Of a stretch of 35,646 bases of DNA, positions 13,531 through 19,136 are shown one piece after another. Source of the DNA: a virus; IMG/VR virus record IMGVR_UViG_3300042542_000517, positions 1-35,646 of that record, one strand, 5' to 3'. A program made the position numbers and the translations under genes. How positions within the stretch are numbered: position 1 is the stretch's first letter; the number at the start of each line of letters is the position of its first letter. The notes beneath the pieces were generated by a model. That model did not search any database and was not told the origin of the DNA. It saw only the letters and a program-made list of their open reading frames with translations.

Positions 13531-13860
13531 ATGAACGCACAGGAATTCGAGCAGTTTTTACTTTACGAACTGTTAGACGGTCATCCAGATGATGTGCTTT
13601 GCCACATGACAGCCGCAGATATTGGCGAGGAGTTTTCACAGATGTTATGGGTTTGGTCGCAGCATCATCAAAATCCTATCCAATTGAGAGACAGTATGCA
13701 ACGGTTCATTATCAACATGATTAACCGTACTGTGAAGTCTAAGAACTTGCCTGAATACGATGAGACTGACGAGGATCGGCATTTCGAACATCAAGACAGG
13801 CTGTATCAGGAACACAAAGACCGGGAAGCAGAAAACTACTTTAAGGAGAAAGAAGCATGA
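13531..13860 (+). CDS. Early protein, 109 aa, function unknown
   Basis: A 109-residue acidic, mostly helical protein: MNAQEFEQFLLYELLDGHPD, a middle with QDSMQRFIINMINRTVKS-like helices, and a very charged C-terminus. The ribosome site AGGGG is 6 bases from the ATG. It lacks signal peptide, membrane segment, cysteine cluster or catalytic motif. It lies second in the rightward operon and its stop overlaps the next start by ATGA. Confidence 0.7.
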   Translation: MNAQEFEQFLLYELLDGHPDDVLCHMTAADIGEEFSQMLWVWSQHHQNPIQLRDSMQRFIINMINRTVKSKNLPEYDETDEDRHFEHQDRLYQEHKDREAENYFKEKEA

Positions 13861-13967
13861 ACAAACTATTCAGGACAGACGATAAGCTAGCTGACTTCAT
13901 CGACCGTCATTCTGGTAAAGTCATCTTTCTAATGTTTCTACTGGCTTTGTTATTGGATAGCGTATGA
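13857..13967 (+). CDS. Small membrane protein, 36 aa
   Basis: The ATG overlaps the previous stop (ATGA) and the stop overlaps the next ATG the same way, so this 36-codon frame fills the gap exactly. The N-terminal half is hydrophilic (MNKLFRTDDKLADFIDRHSG) and the C-terminal half is one hydrophobic segment, KVIFLMFLLALLLDSV, long enough to span the membrane. Single-span micro-proteins in phage early regions can block superinfection or alter the host envelope; that is only a possibility here. Confidence 0.65.
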   Translation: MNKLFRTDDKLADFIDRHSGKVIFLMFLLALLLDSV

Positions 13968-14134
13968 CATCAATCCTAGACCCATCATTCAAATATGTCT
14001 CGTCTGGCAAAACAAACATTCGTAAGACTTTTGACCGTATTCGCAAAGAGCAAAAGGAGGCTGCAAAGATACAAGCTAATGAGAAAGCACAACCTAACAA
14101 TATCATCTTCAATAAAAAATTCGCTAAAGGATAA
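13964..14134 (+). CDS. Conserved small basic protein, 56 aa
   Basis: This 56-residue protein, MTSILDPSFKYVSSGKTNIR followed by KTFDRIRKEQKEAAKIQAN, resembles a phage family I have seen in Burkholderiales phages, with the pattern LDPxFKYxxSxxTNIRxTFxRIRKEQ. It is basic, helical in its second half, and found next to recombination genes such as the ERF gene that starts 4 bases after its stop. No function is known to me; an accessory role in recombination is guessed from position. Confidence 0.72.
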   Translation: MTSILDPSFKYVSSGKTNIRKTFDRIRKEQKEAAKIQANEKAQPNNIIFNKKFAKG

Positions 14135-14137
14135 ATA

Positions 14138-14791
14138 ATGGATAACCGTCAACAGGAGCAAGAAGAACAGCAGCAATGGCTTGTGTATGAAAAATTACAG
14201 AAAGCCAGAGTCAAGCTCCAGAATATAGAACTCAAAAAGTCAGGGCATAACAAGTTTGCAGGGTATCGCTACTTTGAACTGACCGACTTCCTGCCTACCG
14301 TCAACTCGATATTTGCTGAATTAAAGCTCTGCCATACGTTAGAGTTCACCAGTGATCTAGCGACAATGCGGGTCATTGATACTGAGGATGGTGGCTGCGC
14401 TAAGTTCACTTGTCCTATGGCTTCTGCTCAACTCAAGGGTTGTCATGAAGTCCAGAATCTAGGCGCATCGATTACCTACATTACTCGGTATCTGCTGGTA
14501 ATGGCTCTTGCTATCTGTGAGCATGACGCACTAGATGCGACTACCGGATCAGAAGAACCTAAGTCCGCAAAGCCTGTCACTAAGTCGGTATTTGACGAAC
14601 TAGACTCAGAGTCACAGGACGAAATTCGTAGCTATGCAGCCGATGTAATTATGTTCATCCACAAGGATAAGGTAGGCGAGGCTGTGGAGTACATCAATTC
14701 TCTGGAACTGGATGCGGATTTAAAAACTGCACTCTGGAGCCAGTTGGATAGCAAGCAACGATCAGCAATTAAGAAATTCACTAAAGGATAA
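14138..14791 (+). CDS. erf: ERF-family single-strand annealing recombinase
   Basis: A 217-residue protein with the core of ERF proteins, the phage-P22-type single-strand annealing recombinases: LQKARVKLQNIELKKSGHNK, FAGYRYFELTDFLPTVNSIF near the N-terminus, and QNLGASITYITRYLLVMALA (about 106-125) followed by CEHDALD, which is the G-S/A-x-x-TYxxRY hallmark. The C-terminal 70 residues are an acidic linker plus a small helical domain. It probably anneals complementary single strands in replication-linked recombination, working with the SSB-like protein encoded 2 bases downstream and with the Ref-like and VRR-NUC-like nucleases. No matching exonuclease of the lambda type is seen. Confidence 0.87.
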   Translation: MDNRQQEQEEQQQWLVYEKLQKARVKLQNIELKKSGHNKFAGYRYFELTDFLPTVNSIFAELKLCHTLEFTSDLATMRVIDTEDGGCAKFTCPMASAQLKGCHEVQNLGASITYITRYLLVMALAICEHDALDATTGSEEPKSAKPVTKSVFDELDSESQDEIRSYAADVIMFIHKDKVGEAVEYINSLELDADLKTALWSQLDSKQRSAIKKFTKG

Positions 14792-14793
14792 TC

Positions 14794-15033
14794 ATGGAAT
14801 ACGATAATACTAATCGCGGTATGTTAGGGCGTAACACTAACAAGCAGTCTGACAAGCATCCAGACTACTCCGGCACGATCAATATCGATGGCAAGGATTA
14901 CTGGCTCTCTGGATGGCTTAAAGAAGGCAAGAACGGTAAGTTTTTCTCTCTAGCGGTTAAGGAGAAGGAAACCAAGAAGCCAGCAAAGAAAGTAGAGTTT
15001 CAAGATGATGATCTTAGTGACGCACCATTCTAA
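14794..15033 (+). CDS. SSB-like small protein with acidic DDLSDAPF tail
   Basis: This 79-residue protein has MEYDNTNRGMLGRNTNKQSD at the N-terminus, then a compact beta-rich YSGTINIDGKDYWLSGWLKE segment and FFSLAVKEKE. It ends in DDDLSDAPF, closely resembling the acidic PF-terminal tip by which bacterial SSB recruits partner proteins. The pattern NRG...DKHPDYxGxINxxGKxYWLSxW is shared by a common phage and plasmid family. It likely binds single-stranded DNA or docks on SSB partners, working with the ERF protein next door. The fold is smaller than a full SSB OB-domain. Confidence 0.75.
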   Translation: MEYDNTNRGMLGRNTNKQSDKHPDYSGTINIDGKDYWLSGWLKEGKNGKFFSLAVKEKETKKPAKKVEFQDDDLSDAPF

Positions 15034-15042
15034 GGAGAAACT

Positions 15043-15189
15043 ATGAAATACTTATTCGCACTCTGGTTAGCTCTCACAGCCCCTATCGTTTGGGCTAGCT
15101 GCTCGACACATAGCTATTACTATGATGGTCGGTATGTGACCTGTACAACCTGCTGTTATGGTGGCAACTGCAATACAAGTTGCTTTTGA
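15043..15189 (+). CDS. Secreted cysteine-rich peptide, 48 aa
   Basis: ATG at 15043 has AAGGAG upstream and encodes a signal peptide MKYLFALWLALTAPIVWA, with cleavage likely after WA. It is followed by a mature peptide of about 30 residues with seven cysteines and many tyrosines (SYYYDGRYVTCTTCCYGGNC). No lipobox is evident, since the first mature residues are SC. Such disulfide-rich exported peptides are odd in a phage recombination operon. It may act in the periplasm, for example to exclude superinfecting phages; that is a hypothesis. I recall similar short secreted peptides in other phage genomes, function unknown. Confidence 0.75.
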   Translation: MKYLFALWLALTAPIVWASCSTHSYYYDGRYVTCTTCCYGGNCNTSCF

Positions 15190-15394
15190 TTATGGAGGAA
15201 AGCGGATGCCAGCTTTTCGATTAACAAATCGTCAAGGATAGAACTGGTGAAGCGAGTACTCCACCCTTAAGCCTAGCGATAGGTGGCGCGAATAACCTAC
15301 GCAGCATACGCACAGTCTCCTATCAGGTAGGTTTCTCCCCTCTGTGTGAGTATGTTGACAGCCCGGAAAGACGGGCATTAACTCAGGAGAAAAC
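15190..15394 (+). ncRNA. Structured non-coding leader or small RNA upstream of the HTH gene
   Basis: This 205-base stretch has no convincing gene. It contains a series of inverted repeats: CGATT-AACA-AATCG (15218-15231), CCACC/GGTGG (15261-15286), AACCTAC/GTAGGTT (15294-15333, 7 bp, 26-base loop) and GCCCG-GAAAGA-CGGGC (15361-15376). CACAG at 15311-15315 can instead pair with CTGTG at 15342-15346, so two folds may compete. The last hairpin is 8 bases ahead of the AGGAG ribosome site of the HTH gene. It could be a regulatory leader, a small RNA or an attenuator; which of these is not shown by sequence alone. Confidence 0.4.
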
Positions 15395-15586
15395 ATGGAA
15401 CTGCTGGACTATTTACTTAAGACCTACGACATCAAGAATGACCGCCAATTAGCCCTAACGCTAGGCGTATCAACCCCGACTATTAGCAAGATTCGTAACG
15501 AGCGATATGGCGTATCGGCTAGCATGATGATTGCCATTCACAAGACCTTTGCTATGCCTATTGAAGAAATTGAAAGTTTCCTATGA
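15395..15586 (+). CDS. Small helix-turn-helix DNA-binding protein (Cro/XRE-like)
   Basis: The 63-residue protein is a single XRE/Cro-type fold: MELLDYLLKTYDIKNDRQLA, then LTLGVSTPTISKIRNERYGV, which forms the helix-turn-helix (residues about 17-38), and a C-terminal helical part. The AGGAG site is 5 bases from the ATG. Size and position in the rightward operon suggest a Cro-like regulator that could bind the palindromes or 18-base elements at 13175-13309 and 9566-9601. No CI-like partner is seen. The stop overlaps the next start (ATGA). Confidence 0.82.
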   Translation: MELLDYLLKTYDIKNDRQLALTLGVSTPTISKIRNERYGVSASMMIAIHKTFAMPIEEIESFL

Positions 15587-15891
15587 GCTATGAAGCAACC
15601 GAATTGTTAGTAGTCCGTTGGGGTGAGGCTAGAGGAATCATCCAGAACTCAGACTCTAAGACGCAGCTATTGAAGGCTTTTTCTGAGATGGGAGAATTAG
15701 CAGATGCGATTACCAAACGAGATCGTGACGCAGTTATCGATGGACTTGGCGATGTTCTTGTATGCCTCACTATGGTTGCTGCTATTGAAGATGTCGATCT
15801 AAAACACTGTTTTCAGTCAGCCTACGAGCAGATTAAGGATCGCAAGGGCTTTCTGAACAAGGAAGGAGTATTCGTTAAAGATGACAAATGA
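15583..15891 (+). CDS. MazG-like nucleotide pyrophosphohydrolase
   Basis: This 102-residue all-alpha NTP pyrophosphatase has helix motif FSEMGELADAITKRDRD (E35 and E38) and GLGDVLVCLTMVAAIED (D57), giving the ExxE...GD pattern of the MazG/dUTPase-like superfamily that binds Mg2+ and a nucleotide. Length fits a single catalytic domain. Phage MazG proteins are thought to alter nucleotide pools or (p)ppGpp signalling in infected cells; substrate here is unknown. It overlaps the HTH gene by 4 bases and the next gene by 11. Confidence 0.85.
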   Translation: MSYEATELLVVRWGEARGIIQNSDSKTQLLKAFSEMGELADAITKRDRDAVIDGLGDVLVCLTMVAAIEDVDLKHCFQSAYEQIKDRKGFLNKEGVFVKDDK

Positions 15892-16075
15892 CATTGCTAA
15901 AGCTATCGATATGGTCAATGGCTGGTGGGCTAAGTCTATCGTCGCTATCCTGCTCTGCGTGATCGGATGGTATGTCGGTGGGATTCAGACCGAATCTAGG
16001 ATCGCTTCTGACTGTAAGTTCGCAGGAGCCTTTAGAGTCGACATCCAAGCATTTACTTGCCAGCGCAGATTATGA
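15881..16075 (+). CDS. Small membrane protein, 64 aa
   Basis: A 64-residue protein with a hydrophobic segment SIVAILLCVIGWYVGGIQ (about 19-36) preceded by a tryptophan-rich interface, so it most likely spans the inner membrane once. The hydrophilic end carries two cysteines. It overlaps the MazG-like gene by 11 bases and its TGA overlaps the next ATG. Role unknown; it is the third membrane- or export-targeted small protein in the rightward operon. Confidence 0.65.
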   Translation: MTNDIAKAIDMVNGWWAKSIVAILLCVIGWYVGGIQTESRIASDCKFAGAFRVDIQAFTCQRRL

Positions 16076-16281
16076 CTAAATTTTGCACCAGTTGCCAAGC
16101 CATTAGAGACATAGAGGGTGGAGTTACCAGACCGACTAGGGGAACTACTCGCTGGATATGCAAGTCCTGTATCGAGAAGAAGTCTCTGAGTATCTACCGG
16201 AACCTATCCGGGAAGCCGACTCCAGTAAACCACATTAACAGAATTGCAAGACAGCTAAGGGAACGAAATGGGCAGACCTAG
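16072..16281 (+). CDS. Zinc-ribbon protein, 69 aa
   Basis: I place the start at the ATG at 16072, which forms ATGA with the previous stop; an in-frame TTG at 16057 is a weaker choice. The protein begins MTKFCTSCQAIRDIEGGVTR and has CTSC and CKSC pairs about 25 residues apart, forming a zinc ribbon, followed by a basic tail ending RQLRERNGQT. The pattern recurs in phage early genes; it probably binds nucleic acid. Function is unknown. Confidence 0.72.
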   Translation: MTKFCTSCQAIRDIEGGVTRPTRGTTRWICKSCIEKKSLSIYRNLSGKPTPVNHINRIARQLRERNGQT

Positions 16282-16462
16282 AAAGAATCCTGACGATCCT
16301 AAGTGGCAAGAGCCAAAAGAAAGCCCAGTTAATGACGATTGGCGTATCTTCTTCGCAGCGGCTCTAGGAGGCTTAATTGCTAGGGGTAGTGGTCAGACCT
16401 ATGACCAGATGATAAAAACAGCCTCAGAGATCGCTACAGAGGCTCAGAAGTCACTTTCTTAG
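16268..16462 (+). CDS. Small protein, 64 aa, last gene of the rightward operon
   Basis: This 64-residue protein, MGRPRKNPDDPKWQEPKESP and onward, has an N-terminal basic GRPRKNP tag of the AT-hook type and a C-terminal helical part with a short apolar stretch (IFFAAALGGLIARGSG). It overlaps the zinc-ribbon gene by 14 bases. Its 3' end runs over the last 12 bases of the spanin gene on the other strand and also contains the minus-strand terminator. Function unknown. Confidence 0.65.
   Translation: MGRPRKNPDDPKWQEPKESPVNDDWRIFFAAALGGLIARGSGQTYDQMIKTASEIATEAQKSLS
16412..16444 (-). terminator. Intrinsic terminator of the leftward late operon
   Basis: Read on the minus strand, AGCCTC (16444-16439) and GAGGCT (16425-16420) form a 6-bp stem with a 13-base loop, followed by G and TTTTT (16418-16414) then ATC. 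It lies just after the i-spanin stop and inside the coding region of the last plus-strand gene, so it ends the late transcript. The loop is long, so strength is uncertain. Confidence 0.6.
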
Positions 16463-16912
16463 GGCTTCGTATTGGGTGTAACACTGCTTGAGGGCTGACC
16501 TGAGTTCGTCGGCTTCTCTAGCGACCCTGACAAGAAACTCTCCATCCTCTCGGTAAAGCTCTTTTCCGCTACAGGATGATGGTCTAGTGCCGGAGGAATT
16601 GGGCAAGGAACTTGTTTCGGTGGGGCGGGTTTGACGCTGCTGCAAGCTGTTAGAAAGAGCATTAGCCCGAGCGTTAATATTCCTGATTTCCGCATCTTTC
16701 TCTTTCCTTAACTGGTCAGCGTTAGCCTGTAACTCCTGCTCCTTAGCCCTAGCTTCTTCCTGAGCCTTAGCGTACTGAGCATATTGCTCAGCTTTCTCTT
16801 TATCCCAAGCCTGTTGTACCTCAGCCTTGCCTAGCTGGTGTCCTTGATACAGACCTCCGGCTCCTGCAACGCCTATGGCTGCTACAACGCCAATGATGAC
16901 GTAAGGGTTCAT
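16451..16912 (-). CDS. Rz: i-spanin (Rz-like)
   Basis: This 153-residue protein has an N-terminal transmembrane anchor (about 4-22: YVIIGVVAAIGVAGAGG) followed by a long Glu/Gln/Ala-rich coiled coil (30-95), typical of the inner-membrane spanin that bridges to the outer-membrane partner and disrupts the outer membrane in the last step of lysis. The partner o-spanin is encoded completely inside it in another frame. A serine/threonine-rich linker separates the coiled coil from the C-terminal domain. The start overlaps the previous gene by ATGA. Tail-to-tail overlap with the plus-strand operon is 12 bases. Confidence 0.9.
   Translation of the reverse strand: MNPYVIIGVVAAIGVAGAGGLYQGHQLGKAEVQQAWDKEKAEQYAQYAKAQEEARAKEQELQANADQLRKEKDAEIRNINARANALSNSLQQRQTRPTETSSLPNSSGTRPSSCSGKELYREDGEFLVRVAREADELRSALKQCYTQYEALRK
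16459..16695 (-). CDS. Rz1: o-spanin lipoprotein (Rz1-like), nested in Rz
   Basis: The frame encodes 78 residues with a lipoprotein signal MRKSGILTLGLMLFLTAC and lipobox LTAC (Cys18), followed by a proline-rich mature part (KPAPPKQVPCPIPPAL), the hallmark of Rz1-type o-spanins. It is entirely contained in the i-spanin gene, in a different frame, as in many phages with embedded Rz1. AAGGA lies about 9 bases before the ATG. It probably forms the outer-membrane half of the spanin complex. A small number of such nested genes reach this length; no frameshift is seen. Confidence 0.9.
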   Translation of the reverse strand: MRKSGILTLGLMLFLTACSSVKPAPPKQVPCPIPPALDHHPVAEKSFTERMESFLSGSLEKPTNSGQPSSSVTPNTKP

Positions 16913-17088
16913 TTCGGCGGTACTTTTGTGCCATCAAGTTTCTTGTGAATCTTGACCTCACGGCATACCTGTACCTCTTTACCCTGTCTTTTCTCAGCGT
17001 GACAGACCTTCTTTGTCTCGCCAGCGTGAATGTTAAACACAAGAAATAAACTAAGAACGACAGTTCCAACCATTCGTATCGCAATCAT
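16909..17088 (-). CDS. Secreted small protein, 59 aa, in lysis module
   Basis: This frame fits exactly between two ATGA junctions: its ATG overlaps the stop of the 140-residue gene and its stop overlaps the i-spanin start. It encodes MIAIRMVGTVVLSLFLVFNI, a signal peptide with cleavage likely after HAG. The mature part of about 37 residues is lysine-rich and has two cysteines (VCHAEKRQGKEVQVCREVKI), a probable disulfide. Similar two-cysteine secreted basic peptides occur in other phage lysis modules, as I recall; function unknown. Confidence 0.75.
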   Translation of the reverse strand: MIAIRMVGTVVLSLFLVFNIHAGETKKVCHAEKRQGKEVQVCREVKIHKKLDGTKVPPK

Positions 17089-17507
17089 GTGATCTCCGGG
17101 TGTGGTGGTTGTTCGGGTGCTGCTTTACCGTTATAACCTGCTGAAGCCATTGGTGCAATCGTTGGCTCCATACGAACAGGAGCTTGTACGGGTGACGGTG
17201 GTGGTGCTTTAGGTGGGTCAGTCCAATCACTCGCCTTAGATACTCCGGGTGGTGGATCGATCAACTTAGCAACCCCATCCTTACCTTTAATTGCAAGCAA
17301 TGTCGCTAATGCGCCTAGTATGTATTTAGACATATCAGACAGCAGCATAAAGAACTGCTTATCTGCTGGTGCTATAGCGTTCATCGGCTGAGTGACAAAA
17401 ACAACCGAATACATCGCTAGGCTAGACATCATCAAAAGCACCATACAAAAGGTAGTGCCAATGACTAGCTTAATGACTGAATCAATCTGGTCAGGACTCC
17501 ACTTCAT
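17085..17507 (-). CDS. Membrane protein with proline-rich tail, 140 aa
   Basis: A 140-residue protein with two membrane segments (about 13-37, LVIGTTFCMVLLMMSSLAMY, and about 62-74, YILGALATLLAIKG), then a proline/alanine-rich C-terminal tail of about 60 residues (PPKAPPPSPVQAPVRMEPT). It lies between a lipoprotein and a secreted protein in the lysis region. It could be an additional holin, pinholin or antiholin, but the topology does not match one class clearly, so I leave the function open. Confidence 0.7.
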   Translation of the reverse strand: MKWSPDQIDSVIKLVIGTTFCMVLLMMSSLAMYSVVFVTQPMNAIAPADKQFFMLLSDMSKYILGALATLLAIKGKDGVAKLIDPPPGVSKASDWTDPPKAPPPSPVQAPVRMEPTIAPMASAGYNGKAAPEQPPHPEIT

Positions 17508-17686
17508 TTTTCCTCCGGCTTAAAGTCGGCAGCAGGTACTAATTGATCTGGACAGGTTCCCGTTACAGCACAAGTAGGACGCTGGCACTCAGGTTTATTC
17601 CAGTTTTTGTTATCTTGGCAAGGATAACGGAACCTATCCTCACAGCCTACGAGACTAAGAATGAACAACAGCCAAAGCACGCGCAT
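17504..17686 (-). CDS. Small lipoprotein, 60 aa
   Basis: The start is the ATG at 17686 (GAGG 6 bases upstream), giving signal peptide MRVLWLLFILSLVGC with lipobox LVGC at Cys15; an upstream in-frame start would overlap the endolysin more and lack a signal sequence. The mature part has six further cysteines in a CEDRFRYPCQDNKNW, CQRPTCAVTGTCP arrangement. I recognise the RFRYPCQD...NW...C pattern from many phages near lysis genes; it is probably an envelope lipoprotein, possibly affecting superinfection or lysis. Confidence 0.78.
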   Translation of the reverse strand: MRVLWLLFILSLVGCEDRFRYPCQDNKNWNKPECQRPTCAVTGTCPDQLVPAADFKPEEK

Positions 17687-18293
17687 ACTGAGCCTCTCTA
17701 TCTTCCATACCCTTGTAACCACCGTTAATGACCTTAGTCATGCCTCGTAAGTCTGTGGCATCAGCGAATCGATTGAGCTTGTTAGTCTCCCAGAACCAGC
17801 AAGCAGATTGAGCAGCACCTTCAAACGTCTGTGTGTACTCTGAGGCTTGTTCTGGAGTCATCTCGAGGCTAGCAGCGAACCAAAAATAGTTATCCTTGCC
17901 GGTAAGCTGGATCAGTCCTCTACCCTTGTATCTAGCCCCATCTCCGCTAGCCTCGTCACCGTTACCCATGCGGTTAGCATAAACATGGTTAGCGATCTTA
18001 TCCGGCTGTTTAGCGTAAGCCTTAGCCTGTGAATCTGTAGAGAAATACTTAGGGAAAACTTTAAGGAGTCCTGAAGCAGAGTAGTTCAGGTTTTCCGTTA
18101 GCCATACGAACCCACCTGATTCATGATGACATTGGGCTAGGAAAGCCGCTATACGGTTTGGAGTCGTTATTTCGTATTCTTCTAGGAGCGACTTACCACC
18201 TAGTTCGGTCTGCTGGCTGAATAAAGCGTCATACCATTGATCCGAGTACTTAGAGTGAGGAATAAATTTCCTGAAAGCATTGCGGTCAATCAC
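17655..18293 (-). CDS. Endolysin, GH19 (chitinase-fold lysozyme-like)
   Basis: This 212-residue glycoside hydrolase family 19 enzyme cleaves the peptidoglycan glycan backbone. CHHESGGFVWLTENLNYSAS has the first catalytic Glu58 and a second acidic residue Glu67; the hallmark YKGRGLIQLTGKDNY follows (122-136). It has no signal peptide or membrane segment, so export depends on the holin. The start is GTG at 18293 with GAGG 7 bases upstream, overlapping the previous stop; an ATG start is not available. It is followed by a lipoprotein gene overlapping its end. Confidence 0.93.
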   Translation of the reverse strand: MIDRNAFRKFIPHSKYSDQWYDALFSQQTELGGKSLLEEYEITTPNRIAAFLAQCHHESGGFVWLTENLNYSASGLLKVFPKYFSTDSQAKAYAKQPDKIANHVYANRMGNGDEASGDGARYKGRGLIQLTGKDNYFWFAASLEMTPEQASEYTQTFEGAAQSACWFWETNKLNRFADATDLRGMTKVINGGYKGMEDREAQYARALAVVHS

Positions 18294-18498
18294 GATACAT
18301 CCTCTCTATCAGTATCTCTCGCCGGAGTTCTTTCATCTTCCTAATCTCGATGATAGCGGCTTGATGAGCATAGTACATATCGTAGTACATGAAAGCCAGA
18401 ATAGGCATTACGATAAAGAAAGTTAATAACACCGCCATGACAGTAATCAATAAAGTCCAAGGGATGTTTTCATCATCGCGCTTCTTGTTGTCAGCCAC
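18286..18498 (-). CDS. Small membrane protein, 70 aa (GTG start), lysis module
   Basis: I chose the GTG at 18498, with GGTGGG about 6 bases upstream, which gives 70 residues beginning MADNKKRDDENIPWTLLITV. An ATG at 18591 would add 31 residues but lies deep in the upstream gene without a ribosome site. The protein has one or two closely spaced membrane segments (LLITVMAVLLTFFIVMPILA) and a basic tail. It overlaps the upstream 229-residue gene by 52 bases in another frame and the endolysin start by 8. Role in lysis or host-membrane modification is unknown. Confidence 0.65.
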   Translation of the reverse strand: MADNKKRDDENIPWTLLITVMAVLLTFFIVMPILAFMYYDMYYAHQAAIIEIRKMKELRREILIERMYRD

Positions 18499-19136
18499 AT
18501 TAGACCCACCGCCCAAATCACCACGAAAATTACTCCGGAAACCCACGCCACTTTTGACTTGATTTCCGCTATCCTTTTTCTTCGTCTCCATGATGCTATC
18601 TGAGCTAGCCTAAGTTCTTCCGCATGAGCTTCTTCTTGCTCTTTGACGATACGCTGCCACATTTCTTCGAACTTGCTCCACAATGATCCTAGCTCTGGTG
18701 GAGCCTTGTAAACCATCGTTTCGCGTATCTCAACTAACATCGCATCAAGCCGAGAAGTAATCAATATCCGCTTTAATGCTCTCCTACCTATCGATTCCTC
18801 ACCCTTATAGACCTGTTTGGCTTCTAACTGCTCTTTGAGGAATAGCTTACTGATAGAATCATAAGCATCCATCAATGCGCCTAGCTGGTTGCCAATGTCC
18901 GTAAACACATCGTTAGGGTCAGCCTTGGCTATCTCCTGAACCCGCTGGACTTCAGCGTTATATTGCTGTTTCTGTACCGGGGTTGGGTCAACAATCTTCT
19001 GATACTGCGCCTTCAGATCATCCAGCACATCCTTAACGTCACCTGCTGCACCTTTAATATCCTTGTAAAGTTTGCAACTGGCTTTAACGGCACTGACCGC
19101 AGCATTAGCAGCAGCAAGTAGCGTTAGCGGATCGAT
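18447..19136 (-). CDS. Membrane-anchored helical protein, probable AUC start (229 aa)
   Basis: The reading frame is open upstream of the first usable GTG (19028), giving IDPLTLLAAANAAVSAVKAS, a start-like sequence that in the related family I remember begins MIDPxT. The codon before it is the TAA stop of the holin gene, and the codon at the expected start is ATC, with GAGG 5 bases upstream. GTG at 19028 has only AAGGA directly against it. So AUC initiation is the best reading, 229 residues. The body is helical with a C-terminal membrane segment (about 197-215: VAWVSGVIFVVIWAVGLMWL). Function unknown; it lies between holin and endolysin. Confidence 0.6.
   Translation of the reverse strand: MDPLTLLAAANAAVSAVKASCKLYKDIKGAAGDVKDVLDDLKAQYQKIVDPTPVQKQQYNAEVQRVQEIAKADPNDVFTDIGNQLGALMDAYDSISKLFLKEQLEAKQVYKGEESIGRRALKRILITSRLDAMLVEIRETMVYKAPPELGSLWSKFEEMWQRIVKEQEEAHAEELRLAQIASWRRRKRIAEIKSKVAWVSGVIFVVIWAVGLMWLTTRSAMMKTSLGLY

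Noticed and set aside
15355-15383. TTGACA with TTAACT at 17-base spacing as promoter for the HTH gene
   Set aside because: The -10 is poor, the spacer is a hairpin and the start would lie after the ribosome site, so a transcript would lack it.
16821-17084. 87-residue minus-strand frame rich in Arg and Ser
   Set aside because: It overlaps the secreted 59-residue gene and the spanin in another frame; its composition is that of shadow coding.
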